From Acanthochromis polyacanthus (lineage: Eukaryota > Chordata > Actinopteri > Pomacentridae): a DNA stretch of 64,000 nucleotides. The translations under genes were made by a program, and so were the position numbers. Shown piece after piece: positions 1-10,944 of the stretch. The notes below the pieces were generated by a model. That model saw only the letters and a list, made by a program, of their open reading frames with translations, was not told where the DNA came from and ran no database searches. Each line of letters begins with the position of its first letter. The stretch's first letter is position 1. The stretch covers positions 10,750,064 to 10,814,063 of the forward strand of contig NC_067115.1 in the NCBI RefSeq assembly GCF_021347895.1. The letters run 5' to 3'.

Positions 1-1203
1 CTGAGATTTTTTTTCTTTTATCATTTTGTGTCTATTGCCCACAACCATTCATAAAAATTTTCCCTCAATATTAAACGAACCCACTGATAGTTGTGTGTAC
101 ATCCTTAAGTAGCTTGCAAGTTGGTCTGACTCACTGGATGTCGACTGCAGGTAAAAAACCTACCATTTACTTAGCACATTTATCATGTATTTTTCCTTCC
201 TTTTTACTATCTGAAAACATACAAGACAACAGAAAACAAAAAAAACAAAACAAGCTAGCAATACATAAAGGATTTGGATCATGCAGTAAGGCCAAAATGT
301 TTGAATCTTTTTGGTGAATTAGCCATTGTAATAACAGCATTCACCTCAGTGCTTGCAAATGTTGCACCAAAACAATTCTCCTGTCACTATTTTGGAGGGG
401 GCACCAACCCTACATCCTGAGCTTAGCACCGCCCAAGACGCCTATAATCAGTTTAAAGAAATACAATCAAGAGCTTTGTTGCACTATCACAGAATGATAC
501 TGAGGTGCAGCCAGACCATTCTCCAGTGCTGACAGGTAAGTCTGGCTATGTGAAGTGACTTTTAAACAGGAATCCCCGACCACTAATTCAGATGAGATTA
601 GAGATAGAAAAGTGAAACATTGCACACATAATCAAAATGTTCCAAATAAAAATGAAATGTTACACGTGATGATGAAACACATGAAGCTGAAATACTACAC
701 CTGAGCAAAAAAAAAAAAAGAAAGAAATATTGCACATTACATATAACACATGAAATGGAATGCTATACGAAAACAGATAATGCACAAACTATTTAGAAGT
801 AATGTTGCAAAAGATCTTAATATTCTTGTTTAGATCCATGTGTCAGAAACATCTTAGCTGTCATTTACAGAAATTTAAACAAATGCAGGTTTAAATTTGA
901 ATCTCACAGCTTAACAGGCACCTCTTAGGTAAAACATTTGTGTTTGATGAATCCATATGAAAGTGTAAAGATGTGATTTTCTGTGCCTGACTATTTTGGA
1001 TGTAGAGCAGTGTCGCTATGCTAATGAGGTGCAAGCTATAGCCTTTTACCTCCTGAACAAACAGGAGAATGGTATTGATTTTCTCTACCTTAGCTCTCAG
1101 AAAAAATAATACAAAAATACTCCTATAACAGATAACAGTACAACTCTCAAATAGAACAATATTTTATGATAATACAATACGTTATGTTGGCGTTGACTGC
1201 CAG
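1..1203. other. Gene-free AT-rich sequence
   Basis: No coding region is supported. A 13-bp A run lies at 707-719, with phrases such as TGCACA...CACATGAA recurring loosely at 620-790, perhaps a very old tandem repeat. Confidence 0.6.
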
Positions 1204-1419
1204 TTACAATCTGTCAAAATCTCTCTCTCGCCAGCTCTTCCCAGGATGATAAGTGTAATGCACAAATTTGTTGTTCACCAAAGCAACAGGAGATTTACCG
1301 GCTTTCAGGATGATTGGTGTTTTATTGTGGATGATCTGCTTTTTAAAGGCATTCACAAAGAGGGCAATGTGGAATGAACTCAGTTTGACACTAAACAGTG
1401 TTTTCAGATTCATCTGCAT
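1204..1419 (-). other. Unidentified 71-codon open frame, exon- or pseudogene-like
   Basis: The product has a balanced, protein-like composition (aromatic and charged residues spread evenly, with KQIIHNKTPIILKAGKSPVA and VNNKFVHYTYHPGKSW). This differs from the repetitive products of the simple-sequence tracts. A CTCTCTAATGCAG sequence just before the second Met could be a splice acceptor. No family recognised. It could be a short exon, a retro-pseudogene piece or a conserved non-coding element that happens to be open. Confidence 0.2.
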
Positions 1420-1789
1420 TAGAGAGATGGTTTACACACACACATCCACATGGTCAACATTAGACTGACTTCCATCCGGTCCCGGAGGGCTTAGCCTGAC
1501 CTTAAGTGTAACCCCAATTAAGGAAAGAAACCATCTTGCGTTGTGCCGCGTGAAAGTGCAGTGAAATCAAATTCTGAACACACATCGTGCCTCTGGGTTG
1601 ACATGCCGTCCTCGGTCAACTGGTGTGAAGCCCAGATTTGGTCCCCAGATGTGGCCTGTGACAGAAGCAGCCTCATAAGTTCCCCACTATGGCCAGCAGC
1701 CAGCAAGAGTGAAATTAGGAGTGACGAAGGGAGTGCAAAGGTCTGCTGTCCCCTTCTGTGATCTGGCTGATCAGAGAGAGAGACAGCTG

Positions 1790-1960
1790 TGGACTCCTTT
1801 ATACTTCCCACTCCCTCTTTTTCCATCCACCTCCCCCCTGCTTACCCTTCTGTCCCTGCTTTTCCTTCCTCTTCTTCTTCTTTCGCCTCCTCCTCTTCTC
1901 ACCGCCTGGCACTGTGCTGACCTCCTCCTTTTCTTCTGTTCTCCCCTCTCCCTGTCTCAC
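1790..1960. repeat. Pyrimidine-rich tract (plus strand)
   Basis: Mostly C and T with CTTCTTCTTC and CCTCCTCCTC runs. It causes the overlapping Ser/Leu/Pro-rich open frames here, which are not genes. Confidence 0.85.
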
Positions 1961-2135
1961 CCAGTATCTGTCTAATTCAGCAGTTGGGCCTGTGGTTAGC
2001 AGCAGTATGGTTTTTATGATCACCCTCTGAGTACACAGTGACCTTGGACATTATTCATACACAATGGATGGAGCTGTCCACACCTGGGAGCGCTGCAACT
2101 GCTGTGAGCCACTGTGCATGTGTACCTGTGTGCAG

Positions 2136-2158
2136 ATGTGTGTGTGTGTGTGTGTGTT
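2136..2158. repeat. (TG)n microsatellite
   Basis: About 11 dinucleotide units followed by interrupted TG/TTG sequence to about 2185. Confidence 0.95.
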
Positions 2159-2349
2159 ATGTGTTGTGTTTGTGTGTGTTGCTTTGAGCTTTGAGAGAGT
2201 GCTTGGGGGAGTCGGCAAGAGTGAGTGCACCAATTTAAAATGTGAGCAAAGGAGAGAGAATACGAACCAGAGAGAGCACTGTTCCATTCGCAGTGGGCTC
2301 TTAATGGTAAAAGTGTGCGTGCATGTGTGTGTCCTTCTACTGTAGTGCA

Positions 2350-4155
2350 TCTACAGTATGTGTTTAAACAAACACTAAAAAATTAAGACTAAAACACAAG
2401 ATTTTTACAGAAAAATGAGCAACACATTCAAACTAACAGACTAAATTTCTACCATTTCATAGTATACTAAAGTTTTAAAACTGGTTTCTATGATGACATT
2501 CTGGTGACATAAGTCATCAGCCTTGTCCACATTTAGTTCATGTAAATACATATAATATTTTTCTGAATGTATACCTTCCCCCTCAATTTTAAAAATATTT
2601 TTTCCATACATTAGTTTTTTTTTGAAAAAAAACACCCGTACTTAAGTCACAGTTGTTTTTGCATTCAAATACTGCAACTAGCAAGCCAAGCCAGTCCACA
2701 CCAACAATATGTCAAATACTAATGCCAAACATGTAATTTTGTCAATTTTGTTAACTTTGAAATGTAGATCGAGTTAAGTTTTGAACTTGTTACTGCTAGT
2801 GTCAACCAAACATTAGGAAAGCTGTACATGTCAGCCAAGGCAAATGCTGATTACACAAAGCAATAACACGTGTGAACTGAGTTGTGATGGTGTTTCCTCA
2901 AATTTACATGTCTCACAGAAACAAAAGCCTTTTAAAAGGTATTTGTACCCTCAGTTTGAGTGATCTAAAATGCAATTTGCCTGTTGAAGAGAGGCTCATG
3001 AGTAGAGGAATACGTTAGTTTTGCATGTCTGTTTTAGCACTCACAAGCCAATAAACACACACTAACTGTATTTGAGAAATTACACTCAACACCAGAAGGA
3101 CGAGAAAAAAGTTCTATACTGCAGGTTTAAGTGTCTCTTTTTTGATATTAGTATTATAATCACAGTAAACATGGTAGACTTGATATATGTTTTTTATGTG
3201 ATTATTTCTGTGAGGAAGTGACTGGGTCGGGGAGCCGTGAACAGCGTGAGGATGAAACATGCAACGCTTCAAATTTTAAGAGAAACATGTTGAATCTGCA
3301 AGGTGGTTGCAATTTGATCATCTCTGAGCCATTGAAAATGTACACTGAGTCTTACACCGTGGCTACACTGAGCGTATGTCTGGCTGTTGGTGAAGTGGAT
3401 GTGACACGAAATTAATGGATTTACTGGCTACACCTGCAGCACATGTATGGTGTAGCGCTGTTATAAAACAAGACAGTAAGCTTTCATTTTGAGAATACTG
3501 TGCCTTGAGTTTCTGGACATAACACAGCACTGTGAAACATCAAGTTAAGTTTGTCAAAATCGGCACACTACAGTAAACTTTGTAATGAAAAAGGTTTTAA
3601 GCAAGCAACTGTCAGCTTGTTTTGACAAATAAACGCCAACGGGCTAATCAAGACTATGAAGCAGAAGTCCTTTTTGATTAAGTTAAACTAGTAGTTAAAT
3701 TTAAAAATACACACTTGATGAGTTCCTGAGTAAAATGGCCATGCACACTCCATGAAAAAAATACCAATAGAAGATGGGTCTACTTTTACCACTGCAGTAC
3801 AGCTTCCTGCTGTGCATGTGCGTCACTTGCTGCTTACACATCTGGTGAAACCAGTTTGAGTGATCATGGTGGAAGCATTCTGTTGCAGCATCTGCTCTGT
3901 GAACAGAAACACAATATCGTTCCAATTTTAGATTTTCTGTTAAATTGCAACACAACACTGTCCCCATGCACAATACAACAACATTCTCTGGGGAAGCGTT
4001 GTCCTGGTGGGCTACCGGTTAAAACTCATGCTATATAACCTCTACTTGCCCTCTTTGACTTTGCTGTTTGTTGCATATTTCACTTTTTCCACACTCTGTG
4101 CCTCCACTGCCAGAAATCATACAAAAATAAAACAAAATACTTAAATAAATAAATG
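2350..4155. other. Gene-free unique sequence
   Basis: AT-rich and non-repetitive as far as I can see. Open frames of 60-90 codons on both strands lack domains or splice context. Confidence 0.6.
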
Positions 4156-4159
4156 GTTT

Positions 4160-4420
4160 TCTAAGTTCGGTGTTGAAGAACTTGGCTACAGCGCACAGCG
4201 CCCTGACCTCCACCCCAACCAACATCTTTAGGACAAATTGGAATGCCCACTGTGAGCCGGGGCTTCATCAGCTGACATCAGCGCCCAACCTTGGTGCTCA
4301 ACCTCAGTATGCTCTCGTGGCTGAACGGGAGCAAATCCCTGCAGGCAGGTTTCAAAGTTTTTACTGCATGTGGTCACAGAAACTACACACTTATCATGGA
4401 GGAAGGTGGGGAAACCAGCA
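4160..4420 (+). mobile_element. Tc1 transposase relic (C-terminal part)
   Basis: From 4199 one frame reads RPDLHPNQHL-stop-DKLECPL-stop, recognisable as the [18 protein letters not shown] block that carries the catalytic glutamate in fish Tc1 transposases. The glutamate codon is now CAA (Gln) and two stops interrupt the block. A later frame still reads ALVAEREQIPAG, matching the C-terminal ALVAEWKQIPAA segment. No flanking inverted repeats are evident, so the boundaries are approximate. Confidence 0.8.
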
Positions 4421-4732
4421 TTATCACTCTATGATAGATATATATGTCTCAAATTTGCATCTTAGATCAATAATCATGGTGATATTATTGCATAGAGGTG
4501 CTGTTTTTTCTAAGAAAATTGCACTATGACACATTTCTCTTTCTTCAGATCCACCAGCAGGAGTAAAAGGCAGTTTGTCCACCTCAGTGCACAGACACAC
4601 ACATCTGCACACATACCTGCCTTGTTACAACACCAATCAGTCAACTGTCAGAGGCAGAGAGGGTTTATGGCAGCTTTATGGGAGGTGAAGCAGCACTTGG
4701 TAGTCCATTTGGCTGCTCATATAAATGACTCA

Positions 4733-4734
<2 letters not shown>

Positions 4735-4825
<91 letters not shown>
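4735..4825. repeat. (TG)n microsatellite, about 45 uninterrupted units
   Basis: A 91-bp pure TG run ending at TGTATCACGC. All open frames over it are artefacts of the repeat. Confidence 0.98.
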
Positions 4826-4827
<2 letters not shown>

Positions 4828-4913
4828 CACGCAGAGCGACTATGTAGCCTACCATTGTGCACGTGTGATGCTGTTCACGTAGTCATGCACACCTCTGTGT
4901 TCGTGGTATATTT

Positions 4914-4937
4914 CATGTGTGTGTGTGTGTGTGTGTG
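4914..4937. repeat. (TG)n microsatellite
   Basis: About 12 units, 90 bp from the longer TG run upstream. Confidence 0.95.
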
Positions 4938-4939
4938 AA

Positions 4940-7900
4940 TTACATGCAGGTGCACCTCTATAACCGCATGTTGTGAGGGCACACAGCTGTCTTTTCTGTT
5001 GTGAAGTGGAGTAGATGAAGTGACCTGTGAGTCTGTCTCTGCACCATTTGAGGTGTAAGATACCAAGTAAGAGTAAGAGTCATAGAGAGCTGGGCAGAAG
5101 GGAAGAAGTGAGGGGAGGAAGTGGGTGTAAAATACAGATAAGAGAGAAAAGTGAAGAACGAAAAAGAGAGAATAAAACAAACTAAGACAGACTCTAACTA
5201 CTGAATCTACATTTTTCAGTATATTTCCTTTTTCGCCTTAAGGCAGCAGTGTCTTGTAAATTGTTATCCTCCCCCTCAAGTTTGCGCCCCCACAAATTGC
5301 TTCTTCTTGATGAGCTGTCTTCTTTGAAATGGCCTCTGGCTTGAGCCTGAGGAAACTGGTCCCGGAAAGGGCACTGCAGGGTGTGAAGAATCAAATCACA
5401 AAAACATTACTAAATACATCAAAATGAAAGAGCCAGTGCCCTTATTTATTTGTGTTATTAAATAGCTCTTTCTGTGTCTCCCTGCTTTTCCCACCATATT
5501 TAGTTTCTTGTTGTTTAATAGCCACAGCCACCACAAATGTCCATCCACTGTCCACAAATGTTATTTGGAAACTATGTTGTGTCATTTTGGTGCCCATCTG
5601 AAGTTTAAAAAGTGCAAAACAAACATTTCCAAACAGAGTTTTAGCAGCCAGTGCATTGTCAACCTGATGTATGTCCTCCTGTAAAACCATCAATCGCCAC
5701 TGTTCCTAGCTTCTCAGATGACCCTCTTCAGGCTACAATGAATGAATGTTGAAGCTGTGGATTAATTACTAAACCCTGAACTGTAAGATTAATGCATCTG
5801 ACCATTTCACACTCTGTTATGGAGATTTCTGAGGACACCAGAGAGTGCACAAATATTCCATTTTAGAAATTGGAGACTCAAATTACAGTAAGTGGTGGCG
5901 GCTGAATATAGGGACAAAACAGGAATCGACCGTACAAAGCCCGTACAACACCAAAGTTTTTCATCACAATTTACAATTAATAATTTATACAGACACACAA
6001 AAGCATTTAAGTTTTCAGAGGACTTCAAGAAGTCACTGATTGAGCTGATGTTCTGTTTCTTTCAGCGACAATGTGTTTGTTAGAAACTGCCTTTTTCCTT
6101 CAGTGTTGACAAAACACTTAGCAAACCCAAGAGAATAAAGCAGAGACCAGCTATTAGCTTCAGCCACGGGGCATTTTGTCAGCACACTTCAGTGGGATAC
6201 TGTTATATCATTGTTAGTGGTTGAGTCTAATATTCTCGTACTGGATTTAAACTGCACATGCATGAGGGATGCACAGGGGGGAAAAGAACATGTATCTAAG
6301 ATCATTTTCATTTAATTGACAAACAGTTTGCTGTTATCACTTCCCAAAGTCAGAAGCTGCCATACAAAGCAAATTTAACATCGCCATGCTTGCTTTGTGT
6401 TAGCTGGTTTGACAAAACTCAGTCAGGGATAATGAGAATCACAGGGGTTATCACCTTCAATTTTTTAACCCAGGTTGTCCTTCTTAATGCTACGCATGTG
6501 CTCCCATAAAATGTGATGTTTGTCATTTTATTTGTCTCCTCTTGTGCATAGAACAGACAAACCGTGTGTCTCTGATTTCAATCCAGAGCAACAAGTAATT
6601 CTAATGGAAAGAAATCATACTAAAAAAAAGAAAAAAATTGAGTGAATTGTTGAGTACATTAATATATTTATTTCACTACTCAACGCACTCTCAATGCCGC
6701 TGCCCTTTTCTAACGTGACAGCTGCACATTAAAGCTCTTAAACTTCATTCATTTAAACATGATACTCAAGAAGCGCATGTAGGTCTGACACTGTCCCATC
6801 ATGAAGGATATCTGAAATCAGTTTATGTGTTGGCCACATCAAAAGTAAACAATGTTGCTGATTGAATATTTTTTGTAATAAAGCATAGAGATGATCTGAT
6901 CTGTGTTCTATTAGCTGCCGTACCAGCAGCGTCTGGGCAGCAAATCAAGACTAACCCTAACCCTAAATATATAAACTTATTTATGCATTTGCAGCATCAA
7001 TGATTGCAAGTTGTTTGGCAACGTGACATACAAAAGTAGCCTACTGTAACTGAACAGCTTCATTCAGCACGATTGCTAACATACAGCTAAACAAGTTCCA
7101 GATTCCCTCAGTTATAATCTGTGTTGCTCATATCATACAGTGAAGGGTGCTAGAATCTGAAGGGTTACAGTTTCAAGGTAAGCAATGAGCCCTTTGCGCT
7201 TTCCTGGAGTTCTGCCCTCAGGACAAAGTTATCTTTTTTGGTGTTATCACAGTCTGAGAATAGAAAAGAAAAAGTCTCAATGTGTTTTTCATCTAATTCA
7301 CTCAGAAATTTGGTCCTGTGTTGTGTAATTAATATTAACTCTACGAGAAGAGTCTTGCTAAGAGTTGAAACATTAAGGCCTATTAAAATTGTAATGTTCC
7401 CTGTAAAGCCCAACTATTAACTAAGTCACATTGTAAGAGAAACCCTCCGTTTGTGCTTCACTGCTGTGCAAATAAAGGAGTTCTTTCTCATGTGTCACAA
7501 TAGGTAATGCAGGCACAAACAGGAGAGACTGTGTTTGAAGACTATCCCCACAGAATTACATTTGCATACGGTGGGTGAGTCAGGATGGGGGACTGAAACA
7601 TAAATACGACATCAAACAGGAACGGTCGGTGAAATCTAAGACACAAGGCCCTGAGCATCTCATCTTCGGTCTACAAAAGCAAAAAGTATACAAGGGAGTA
7701 AGAAACCAGTAGATTTTTTTTTTTATCCCAATGATTCCTTGTAATCACAGCTTAAGTGCTTCTGATGTCACTTAATTGCGCGCTGATAATCTCCTTACTT
7801 TCATTTTATGGCCTCTAATTAAAACTGAAAACATCCTTTGGGGCTAAATCAGTGCAATGCATATATTTTTACTCCTGTACAAACTCTTTCCTGTGCTTTC

Positions 7901-8950
7901 CATCTGCTGCAAGCTCCAACTTTTATGTATTAATGTTTTCGAGAACCTCAGATTTCATCTTTAGAAGCACACAAAAGCAGTCAGTTATCTCACATTTGAA
8001 CAGTACAAGTGCATTTTAATGTTTAAAGTCCTTTCTGAACACAGACCCAACCTCCATAGGCATTGATGTATGCTTCACTGGCTGCTGGCCACTATAGTGT
8101 GTGACTCATTAGAAAGAAATAGTGTAAAGTTGTGTCAACTGATCAGTGGTCTTGCCGCCCAATTAGAGGTGTAGAACAAGAAGACTGAACCAAAGTTGAC
8201 CCCTGAGGTGGAGAAAAACAGGAGACAAAGAGAGGATTTTTTTTTTTTACCTTTTTGAGCTGTGAGAGCAAACAAGACATGAGCTTGCTCTTGTTGATTG
8301 GTCAGAGGGAATCTCCAGGACATCCAGGTAGTGCAATGAATGTACAGCGGCTGCTTTTGCAAAGATTCGTGGGAGCTGGTAGGCAGAGCGATTCGACAGG
8401 AAAAAAGACAAACAAAAAAATAGACAGGGTCCCCCACGGAGTCTTTGCACAGGAAGAAGTAAAGGCATTTTCTTTGTCTTTCTTTGCCTTTTCTGCCTCC
8501 TAAATGGTTCCCAGGGTGGGCTCAGGAGTGTCGGAGTCGGAACTAAAAGTGAAGCAAAGAAAGGCCTCGCATATCCAGACGAGAGGTGAGGAAATAGGTG
8601 GCTCTTTCCAATCAAAAAAAGAAACTTTGCTGAAAGAAAGCTGACAAAGAAATACACACTTATAGCCTCTCATTACTGAACGCTCTGGCGTGTATTTAAC
8701 AGGCGGCGCATATCCACTACACGAGATACCTTCCTGGCTCTGACTCACTGTCAGTGCAGGCGTGACACACTTCGGAGCTTGATTGCTCACAGTGAACGTA
8801 CTGGTTTATAGCAGTGCCAGTGTTACAACAGAGCTCAAAGTGAACTGAATTAACTTTGATTCACTCCTCTCCCCTGTAGCCATGGAGATTCAAATCCCAA
8901 AAAGATGTGGGATGGAGAAAAAATGTCAATTGGGAACAATTTGTAGCATT
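4940..8950. other. Gene-free unique sequence
   Basis: Mixed AT-rich DNA. A CTAACCCTAACCCTAAA stretch lies at 6951-6967. The segment 7720-7860 is dense in TAATTA-like and AATTGCGCGC-type motifs and could be a conserved regulatory element, though nothing in one sequence proves it. The 82-codon minus frame at 7165-7413 is protein-like but not recognised. Confidence 0.5.
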
Positions 8951-8956
8951 TCATAC

Positions 8957-9011
8957 CTGAAGCACTTTTACCACCTGTGGCCCTGCTGCTGCTTTGACTG
9001 TCTCCTTTTGG
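8957..9011 (-). other. Candidate 55-bp cassette exon (unidentified gene)
   Basis: On the minus strand, a long pyrimidine tract ending TTTTCTTCTGCAG (to 9012) is followed by a 55-bp segment and then the donor GTATGA (8956-8951). Both splice signals are near consensus, which is rare in this window. Two of the three frames through the segment are open, one reading PKGDSQSSSRATGGKSAS, a serine-rich, disorder-like peptide, and the other QKETVKAAAGPQVVKVLQ. I do not recognise the gene. If real, the window would lie inside a minus-strand gene with very long introns. An isolated exon-like match can arise by chance, so confidence is low. Confidence 0.3.
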
Positions 9012-9589
9012 CTGCAGAAGAAAAAAAAGAACAAAAAAACAAGGTTTTACTTGCTTTCCAACTTTTTGTTCCGTTTTTTTTTTTGACTTGTATTCCAGGA
9101 TCCAGAGGTGTACTTGCACGTCTCTGTTTATTGGATATGTTTTTCAAAAATGTCCATGAATTCCTAAAATTCAACAAAACCCCATTTTAGGTGCTATCTA
9201 TGGAGAGCTTCTTCAGTCACTTCATGTATTTATGTACATCAATGACTTCTCTGCAGAGAATTTGCCATTCCACTGCTGGACTGAACTCGCCTTCACATGC
9301 AACAGATTGTAATCATACACAGAGGATTGGTATTTTTGTATCTGTGCAATAAATCCTCCTGAGTTGGATGCTCTGCAGACAGACACATGGCTTTTTCTTA
9401 TTCTCTTGTGTCATACGGATTGCACACAAGACATAAATCAGTGCCGAGGAGCGAAACAAAAGAACTTAAGCCCCGGAATCTAAACTCACCTAACAGTTGC
9501 AGAAATGAACTTATTAGTCGGTTTTAGCTGCTCATCTTCAGTGTATGTGGTTAATTTTGTAAATGCCAAAAATCAATAAAAATTTTATA

Positions 9590-9820
9590 TAATGCAGTTA
9601 TACTTGACGTTTGTTCTTGGGAGCGCCAGGTGCTTCTCAAAAATCTCAAACTGCTCATCCATTCTGGTCCGCTTGTTCGTCCTTTTTCTTGCTCTTGGTA
9701 AGTCTTACATGTTTTTTTTCTTTCATATTCTCGTGCTCGTTTATCGTATTCATTTATTCGCGCGGATCCATCAGGCCTGTCAGGCTCAGAGGAGCTCAGC
9801 TGGGGAGAAGCAGCAGCCAT
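9590..9820 (-). other. Unidentified open frames with a strong-context ATG, possible pseudogene or first exon
   Basis: On the minus strand the ATG at 9820-9818 lies in the favourable context GAGAAAATGG and starts MAAASPQLSSSEPDRPDGSA, like an N-terminal exon. About 120 bp downstream another frame reads KRTNKRTRMDEQFEIFEKHL (ATG at 9662), also protein-like. The two would need a splice or a frameshift to be joined, and the intervening sequence has no obvious splice pair on this strand. The plus strand has a donor-like CTTGGTAAGT at 9694-9703. No family recognised. Confidence 0.2.
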
Positions 9821-9911
9821 TTTCTCCAACGAGCCATCGCCATGCCAACAGTGAGGTAATTTAGCCCGTCTTAGTGGATGCGTCGGCTACTGCTCCACCT
9901 GGACCGGGTCT

Positions 9912-9984
9912 GTTGTGTGTATGTGCGTGCGTGCGTGTGCGTGCGTGCGTGTGCGTGTGCGTGTGCGTGGTGTGTGTGTGTGTG
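9912..9984. repeat. Alternating (TG)/(CG) tract, Z-DNA-prone
   Basis: GTGCGTGC-type units with regularly placed CpG run for about 55 bp and then change to pure TG. It is almost perfectly alternating purine-pyrimidine, the sequence type that most easily adopts the left-handed Z form. Confidence 0.92.
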
Positions 9985-10082
9985 AATTATTAAACCCTGC
10001 AAGAGATGATTGCAATTTGCCAAATATTAACATCTGCTCATAAACAGAGGCCAGGTCACACTTTGTTATCTCTGATGGAGGT

Positions 10083-10102
10083 TTGTGTGTGTGTGTGTGT
10101 GT
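10083..10102. repeat. (GT)n microsatellite
   Basis: About 10 units. Confidence 0.92.
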
Positions 10103-10648
10103 TGCCTAATATTTAGATTAGGAATTATGAGGAAGACACAGCGGCCAGTCTGCGTGGGAGATGTGATTATACTGTGAGATATGAATTCAGTGCATCCATC
10201 CCTTACGAGAACAGATGAACTGCTGTGAAGGTGCAGCTAGACGCCTTTCGACTCTGGCTTCCAGCACTTGCTTTGCCTTTTTTTCTTTGTTTTTTCATCA
10301 TGTTTACTTTTTGGCATCTTGGAAGTAATTTCACTGTTCCACCTTTCTTCTATGACCATATACAGGGAGTCTTTTTATTTTCAGAATGTTGTTTATACTG
10401 CACATTTATTGCTTCAGTGAAAAACAAAAGAAAGACAAAGTCATGAGACACAGTATATTCAACAGAGTAGTCTGTCTGGTGTACAGGAGATGCCAAAAGG
10501 TTTCCATTTAATCGTAATATTTTTTGAAGTCACTGTAAATCATTTTAAGTTCATGAAGGTTAGAGATGCACCTTCCTCTGCTGACTTCAAGATGTGAATG
10601 GATAAACTAGTTCAAAGTCATCTTAGAAGTTGTGAAAGTGAGAAACTT

Positions 10649-10940
10649 CCATCCATCCATTATCGATATACCACGTAATCCTCGTTAGTTTTGCGAGAGG
10701 TCTGGAGTCTGTCCTAGCTGACTTAGGGTGAAGACAGGACACCCTGGACAGGTCACCAGTCTATCACAGGGCTACACATAGAGGCAAACAATCACACTCA
10801 CATTCACACCTATGAACAATTCAGAATCACCAATTAACCTCAGTATGTTTTCGGACTATGGAGGGAAGCCAGAGTCCATGGAGAAAATCCATGCATGCAC
10901 AGGGACAACATGCAAACTCTATGCAGAAAGATCCCGGGAA
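10649..10940 (-). mobile_element. 5'-truncated SINE, same family
   Basis: The body and tail match the other two copies (CATCCATCC tail at 10650, CACCCTGGACAGGTC segment near 10740), but the match stops near 10940 before the tRNA-like head, as expected from incomplete reverse transcription. Its own promoter boxes are therefore missing. Confidence 0.82.
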
Positions 10941-10944
10941 GGCA

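Noticed and set aside
4526..4938. Cys-Val-rich open frames on the plus strand
   Set aside because: Translation of the TG microsatellite.
6951..6967. Telomere-like CTAACCCTAACCCTAAA
   Set aside because: Only about two and a half units. Too short to indicate an interstitial telomere or chromosome fusion.
7140..7180. Possible plus-strand exon ending at CAAGGTAAGC
   Set aside because: The 37-bp body between acceptor-like and donor-like signals has stops in all three frames.
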